From positions 1 through 44,474 of the forward strand of contig CAZYMD010000008.1 in assembly GCA_964649005.1 (NCBI GenBank): a stretch of 44,474 bases of DNA, read 5' to 3'. This DNA comes from CAZGMJ01 sp964649005 (GTDB lineage Bacteria > Planctomycetota > Phycisphaerae > Sedimentisphaerales > Anaerobacaceae). The translations under genes were made by a program, and so were the position numbers. This document shows, piece by piece, positions 41,276 to 44,474 of this stretch; position 1 is the first letter of the stretch, and every line of letters starts with the position of its first letter. Below the pieces are notes generated by a model. It was not told where the DNA came from, did no database searches, and was given only the letters and a program-made list of their open reading frames with translations.

Positions 41276-41902
41276 ATGCCGAACAGAAGCTGTGTTATAA
41301 GACTGTCAAGGTATAAAAATGCCCTACGAAGGCTCAAAACGCTGAATTTTATCCGCGTTTACTCGGATAATCTGGCCGATTCTGCCGGTGTAACTGCCGC
41401 ACAGGTCAGGAAGGACTTCTCCATGTTCGGCATCACTGGAAACCGACGTGGTGGCTATAAGGTTGATGAGCTGATTGAAAAGTTAAACACAATTCTCGGG
41501 AAGGACCAACTGCAAGAGGTTGTGGTTGTTGGAGTTGGAAACATTGGAAGAGCGCTGATACACTACAGCGGTTTCGAGAAGAGCGGCATCAAAATAGTCG
41601 CCGGTTTCGATATCGACCCAGATAAGCACGATAATGAGGCATCAGTGCCGATCCTCACGCTTGGGCAGCTCGTAGATTTTCTCAAAGAAAACCAAATCAA
41701 GCTTGGAATTATTTGTGTACCGGATTATGCTGCGCAACAGGTTATGGAATTGATGTTGGCTGCCGGTGTCAGGGGCATTCTTAATTTTGCCCCAATATGC
41801 CTCAAGGCACCGGAAGGGTGCTTCCTGAGCAATATCAATCTTGAGACCGAACTTGAAAATATCATATACTTTGTCAACGCGGAAGATAAAACAAGGATGT
41901 AG
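41276..41902 (+). CDS. rex: Redox-sensing transcriptional repressor Rex
   Basis: A 208-aa repressor that senses the NADH/NAD+ ratio and leaves DNA when NADH rises. An N-terminal winged HTH (1-75) contains AAQVRKDFSMFG, the family signature. A Rossmann domain has GVGNIG at 86-91 for NAD(H), then DIDPDK. The C-terminal domain-swap helix is present (LETELENIIYF). All elements are intact and the length is usual. GAGG lies 8 nt before the ATG. The operator at 41137-41156 supports autoregulation. It heads an operon leading into hydrogenase- or diaphorase-type genes. Confidence 0.96.
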   Translation: MPNRSCVIRLSRYKNALRRLKTLNFIRVYSDNLADSAGVTAAQVRKDFSMFGITGNRRGGYKVDELIEKLNTILGKDQLQEVVVVGVGNIGRALIHYSGFEKSGIKIVAGFDIDPDKHDNEASVPILTLGQLVDFLKENQIKLGIICVPDYAAQQVMELMLAAGVRGILNFAPICLKAPEGCFLSNINLETELENIIYFVNAEDKTRM

Positions 41903-41904
41903 CG

Positions 41905-43749
41905 ATGGTTGTGCGGTCCCTGAAGACAAAGATATTAATATCATTTTTCATGGTTATCGTTGTACTGTCTGCCTCGATAGCACTCCTGGGATTCTATATT
42001 ATCGAGAAAGACATCATCGAACGTGCCGAAAATAAGGTTCGCAATGACCTTAAGGCGGCCCGTATGGTTTATAACAGCGAAATCGACCGTATCGGCCAGG
42101 GCCTGCGCCTGTTTTCCATCGAATCAGACATAGATGTGTTTCGGCAGAAGCTTAATCTTCACTATATGCAGATTGTCAGAAACACACAGTTCAATCGAAT
42201 TGAGAACCAGATTGTGAAGGCTGCCGTGCAGAAGCGAGAGCCTGTCGGGGGCACGAGGATCGTTTCAAGCGATGAGCTAAAGCGAATCGCAGGAGATATA
42301 AGCGATGGAGTGGCCATCGCAATAGTGCCGACAACTATGGCAAAACCAACGACCAGGAAAGTTCTAGTCGATGTCATGGCAAAAGAATATGCAATCCCGA
42401 TCTTCGATGAGAACGGAACCGTTTCGGCTGTAGTATATGGCGGACGTATCATAAACCGGGATTATACACTCGTTGACAGAATCAGAGCGATGGTTTACGG
42501 AAACGAGCTGTACAAGTCCAAGCCCAAGGGCACCGTTACGATTTTTCAAGATGACGTAAGAGTATCGACAAATGTAGTTAACGCTGACGGTACGCGAGCA
42601 ATCGGGACAAGAGTCTCGGCCAGCGTGTATGAAAATGTTGTCGAGCAGGGAAGGCCCTGGCACGACCGCGCATTTGTTGTGACAGACTGGTACAAGACTG
42701 CATACGAGCCCATAAAGGACATTGAAGGCGGAATCATCGGAATCCTTTATGTGGGCACACTCGAAGAACCATTCAAGGACATGGCCCGCGAGGTAGCCCT
42801 GATATTCCTGGTGTTTGTTGTGTTGGTTACGGTTATGGCTGTGATCCTGTCGTTTATCCTTGCAGGGACCGTCTCAAAGCCGGTTACCGGTATGCTTGAG
42901 GCAACAGTGCGTCTTTCCGGCGGAGAATTAGGCTACCGGGTCGGCACCGAAACAGGCGTGGCGGAACTGGACAGACTCGCTGAGTCGTTTAATGAAATGT
43001 CCGCTAAACTGGATGAGCGGGATCAGAGCCTGCGTGTTTCGAATGAGAAGCTCACAGAACTCAACAAGAGCTATATTGACCTGATTGGCTTCGTCGCCCA
43101 CGAGCTTAAAGGCATACTCGCTTCGGCGGTTATGAATGCATACGCTGTTCGCGATGGTTTTTTGGGGATGATCAACTTCAAGCAGAGAAAGGCGATGGAC
43201 TCGGTCACGAGGAACCTCGATTATCTTGGCGCCACAGTGAAGAAATTCCTGAACCTGGGGCGGATAGAAAAAGGTGATTTGTCTATAAACAGAACCCAAG
43301 TGTTTTTGAAAAAGGATGTTTATAACGTCTCACTCGATTCGCTGGCGGCTATATCGAGCAGGAAGACTCTGCGTATTGAAAACGACATTCCTTCAGATTT
43401 AAGTGTCATGGCGGATTTGGACCTAATGCAGATTGTGGCGAACAATCTTGTGAGCAACGCCATAAAGTACAGCATTGAAAACGGTTTAATTCGTCTTAGC
43501 GCTTCGATTTGTGAGAACAAGGTGCGTGTGGAAGTGTATAACGATTCAACGCCGATAAGCGAAGAGCAGAAGCAGAAGCTCTTCAACAAGTTCTCCCGGC
43601 TGGACAGCGCTGAGACCAAGAAGGTCAAAGGTACGGGACTCGGTTTGTACATAACCAAGCAGATCGTCGAAAGTCACGGCGGCAGGATCTGGGTCGAACC
43701 TAGAGAACACGGAAACTCGTTTGTTTTCGAAATAGAAAGGGGCTTGTGA
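41905..43749 (+). CDS. Cache/HAMP membrane histidine kinase of the hydrogenase operon
   Basis: A 614-aa kinase starting 2 nt after the rex stop. Two membrane helices (about 10-32 and 296-321) flank a periplasmic cache-like domain; its IIGILYVGT near 285 resembles the end of single-cache domains. HAMP (about 322-375) is followed by HisKA with His399 in FVAHELKGILAS. The ATPase domain has an N box (VANNLVSNAIKYS) and G2 (GTGLGLYI). The G1 box is weak (YNDSTPIS instead of D-x-G-x-G-I). Kinases without an adjacent receiver are known in [FeFe]-hydrogenase operons of other anaerobes. The partner is not in the window. Kinase activity is likely but not certain. Confidence 0.88.
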   Translation: MVVRSLKTKILISFFMVIVVLSASIALLGFYIIEKDIIERAENKVRNDLKAARMVYNSEIDRIGQGLRLFSIESDIDVFRQKLNLHYMQIVRNTQFNRIENQIVKAAVQKREPVGGTRIVSSDELKRIAGDISDGVAIAIVPTTMAKPTTRKVLVDVMAKEYAIPIFDENGTVSAVVYGGRIINRDYTLVDRIRAMVYGNELYKSKPKGTVTIFQDDVRVSTNVVNADGTRAIGTRVSASVYENVVEQGRPWHDRAFVVTDWYKTAYEPIKDIEGGIIGILYVGTLEEPFKDMAREVALIFLVFVVLVTVMAVILSFILAGTVSKPVTGMLEATVRLSGGELGYRVGTETGVAELDRLAESFNEMSAKLDERDQSLRVSNEKLTELNKSYIDLIGFVAHELKGILASAVMNAYAVRDGFLGMINFKQRKAMDSVTRNLDYLGATVKKFLNLGRIEKGDLSINRTQVFLKKDVYNVSLDSLAAISSRKTLRIENDIPSDLSVMADLDLMQIVANNLVSNAIKYSIENGLIRLSASICENKVRVEVYNDSTPISEEQKQKLFNKFSRLDSAETKKVKGTGLGLYITKQIVESHGGRIWVEPREHGNSFVFEIERGL

Positions 43750-43750
43750 G

Positions 43751-44107
43751 ATGCCAACTCCATTGGAACTAATAAGGAAGAAGCGAGCGGAGGCTGTCAG
43801 CAGGATAGTCAGCAGGGGATTTCTTTCCACGAAGAGGGTGTATGTGGGAATGGCCACATGTGAGGTTGCAGCCGGATCGAAGGAAGTGATGGAGGTTTTC
43901 CGTAAGGCGGTTAGTCACGGCCTAACGGATGTATATCTCAGCCAGAAAGGCTGTGCCGGCAGATGCAACCTCGAACCCACTGTAGAGGTGGTGGAAACGG
44001 GAAAAAGCCCTGTCAAGTACGGCAAAGTAACAAAGGAAAAGGCGTTGCAGATTATCGAGCAACACCTCAAAAAGGGCCAGGTTATAGAAGAATGGGTCAT
44101 AGAATAG
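43751..44107 (+). CDS. Thioredoxin-like [2Fe-2S] ferredoxin (HndB-like)
   Basis: A 118-aa electron carrier that starts 1 nt after the kinase stop. The fold is the thioredoxin-like [2Fe-2S] ferredoxin also seen in NuoE C-termini. The cysteines are Cys37 in GMATCEVAAG and Cys68 and Cys72 in QKGCAGRCNLEP, with EVMEVF and VYLSQKG between. Three cysteines are evident, and the usual fourth ligand is not. HndB-type proteins carry electrons in NAD(P)-reducing [FeFe]-hydrogenases. The next gene begins 14 nt later and is HndC-like. Confidence 0.88.
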   Translation: MPTPLELIRKKRAEAVSRIVSRGFLSTKRVYVGMATCEVAAGSKEVMEVFRKAVSHGLTDVYLSQKGCAGRCNLEPTVEVVETGKSPVKYGKVTKEKALQIIEQHLKKGQVIEEWVIE

Positions 44108-44121
44108 AAAGGAGCCGGACA

Positions 44122-44474
44122 GTGGCTACCAAGTACTCTGTTATGGTCTGCAACGGCACGGCCTGTCTAAACAACGGGATCAGACACCTGAGAAAGGTGT
44201 TGAGCGAGCATTTGGAGAAACACTCCATTGCCGACGATGTCAAGATCAGTCTGTCAGGATGCCTCGGAATGTGTGACAAAGGCCCCATAATGGTCGTCAA
44301 TCCGGGCTACACGATATACGGTGCTCTGACTGAGCAGGACATCCCTGAAATAGTCGAAGAGCACTTCATTCACGGCAGGCCCGTTGCGAGGTTGGCTATC
44401 CAGGAGGACCATCTATACAATCGCTTCTTCCGCGTCTTCGGAGATGTGAACTTCTTCGGCAAGCAATTGAGGAT
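44122..44474 (+). CDS. NuoF/HndC-type NADH-binding flavoprotein, N-terminal part (runs off the window)
   Basis: GTG 44122 is preceded by GAAAGGAG. The visible 117 residues are the thioredoxin-like [2Fe-2S] domain that begins HndC/HydB-type subunits: Cys10 and Cys15 in VCNGTACLNNG, Cys47 and Cys51 in SGCLGMCDKGPIMVVNPG, then IVEEHFIHGRPVARL. The linker DVNFFGKQLR leads into the expected FMN/NADH domain outside the window. Such subunits take electrons from NADH and pass them to an iron-sulfur hydrogenase or other partner. A hydrogenase large subunit gene (HydA/HndD type) probably follows, but it is not visible. The nearby Rex operator fits this role. Confidence 0.88.
   Translation, partial: MATKYSVMVCNGTACLNNGIRHLRKVLSEHLEKHSIADDVKISLSGCLGMCDKGPIMVVNPGYTIYGALTEQDIPEIVEEHFIHGRPVARLAIQEDHLYNRFFRVFGDVNFFGKQLR

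Overview
The window looks like chromosomal DNA of an anaerobic or facultative member of the Planctomycetota, most likely the Phycisphaerae (inference; no rRNA is present). The clues are families typical of that phylum lying side by side: DUF1080, an HzsA-related CxxCH protein, a GxGYxYP protein, a PQQ-like propeller beginning DWPQWRGP, and GH97 and GH16 enzymes. A Rex-controlled operon that starts like an NAD-linked [FeFe]-hydrogenase points to fermentative redox metabolism. I saw no tRNA, rRNA, CRISPR array, transposase or phage gene.

Layout. 1-9130: the end of an exported protein with an in-frame TGA, a calcineurin-like phosphoesterase, a GxGYxYP protein, a PQQ-like propeller, a YHS lipoprotein (minus strand), a small membrane-anchored protein, a THUMP-type RNA methyltransferase (minus) and a DUF1080 protein. 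9397-15174: a plus-strand run of an HzsA-related protein, a DUF5009-type membrane acyltransferase and a GH97 glycosidase. This fits extracellular carbohydrate breakdown. 15274-23346: a GAF-GGDEF diguanylate cyclase (minus), a MerR-type HTH protein, an isolated FlgB-like protein, a FliA-type sigma factor, dapF, and a soluble histidine kinase paired with a sigma54-dependent regulator. Together these suggest a displaced motility-control island without the flagellar structural genes.

24374-30508: a compact signalling operon. It holds a YfiR-like periplasmic protein, a CHASE8-like/HAMP histidine kinase, two Rcp1-type receivers, a receiver-kinase hybrid, a degenerate receiver and a receiver-PAS protein whose kinase core has lost its key residues. 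It recalls the YfiR/YfiN switch with a phosphorelay output in place of c-di-GMP synthesis.

30692-37637 is all minus strand. An ABC-2 exporter (ATPase and permease), an M48 metalloprotease and a large secreted protein form one likely operon. They are followed by a GH16 enzyme with an endonuclease/exonuclease/phosphatase-family lipoprotein, and by a DUF2156 protein. 38227-40921 holds a tiny lipoprotein, a candidate roughly 70-nt small RNA on the minus strand with an anti-Shine-Dalgarno-like loop, and a large exported coiled-coil protein. 41137-44474: a clear Rex operator and promoter, then rex, a cache/HAMP histidine kinase, a thioredoxin-like [2Fe-2S] ferredoxin and the start of a NuoF/HndC-type flavoprotein that runs off the window.

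The most interesting items are the TGA followed by a selenocysteine-like hairpin, the YfiR plus CHASE8-kinase operon with two degenerate signalling proteins, the candidate small RNA, and the palindromic operators at 16648-16669 and 19474-19499. All family calls come from reading motifs by eye, without database searches.
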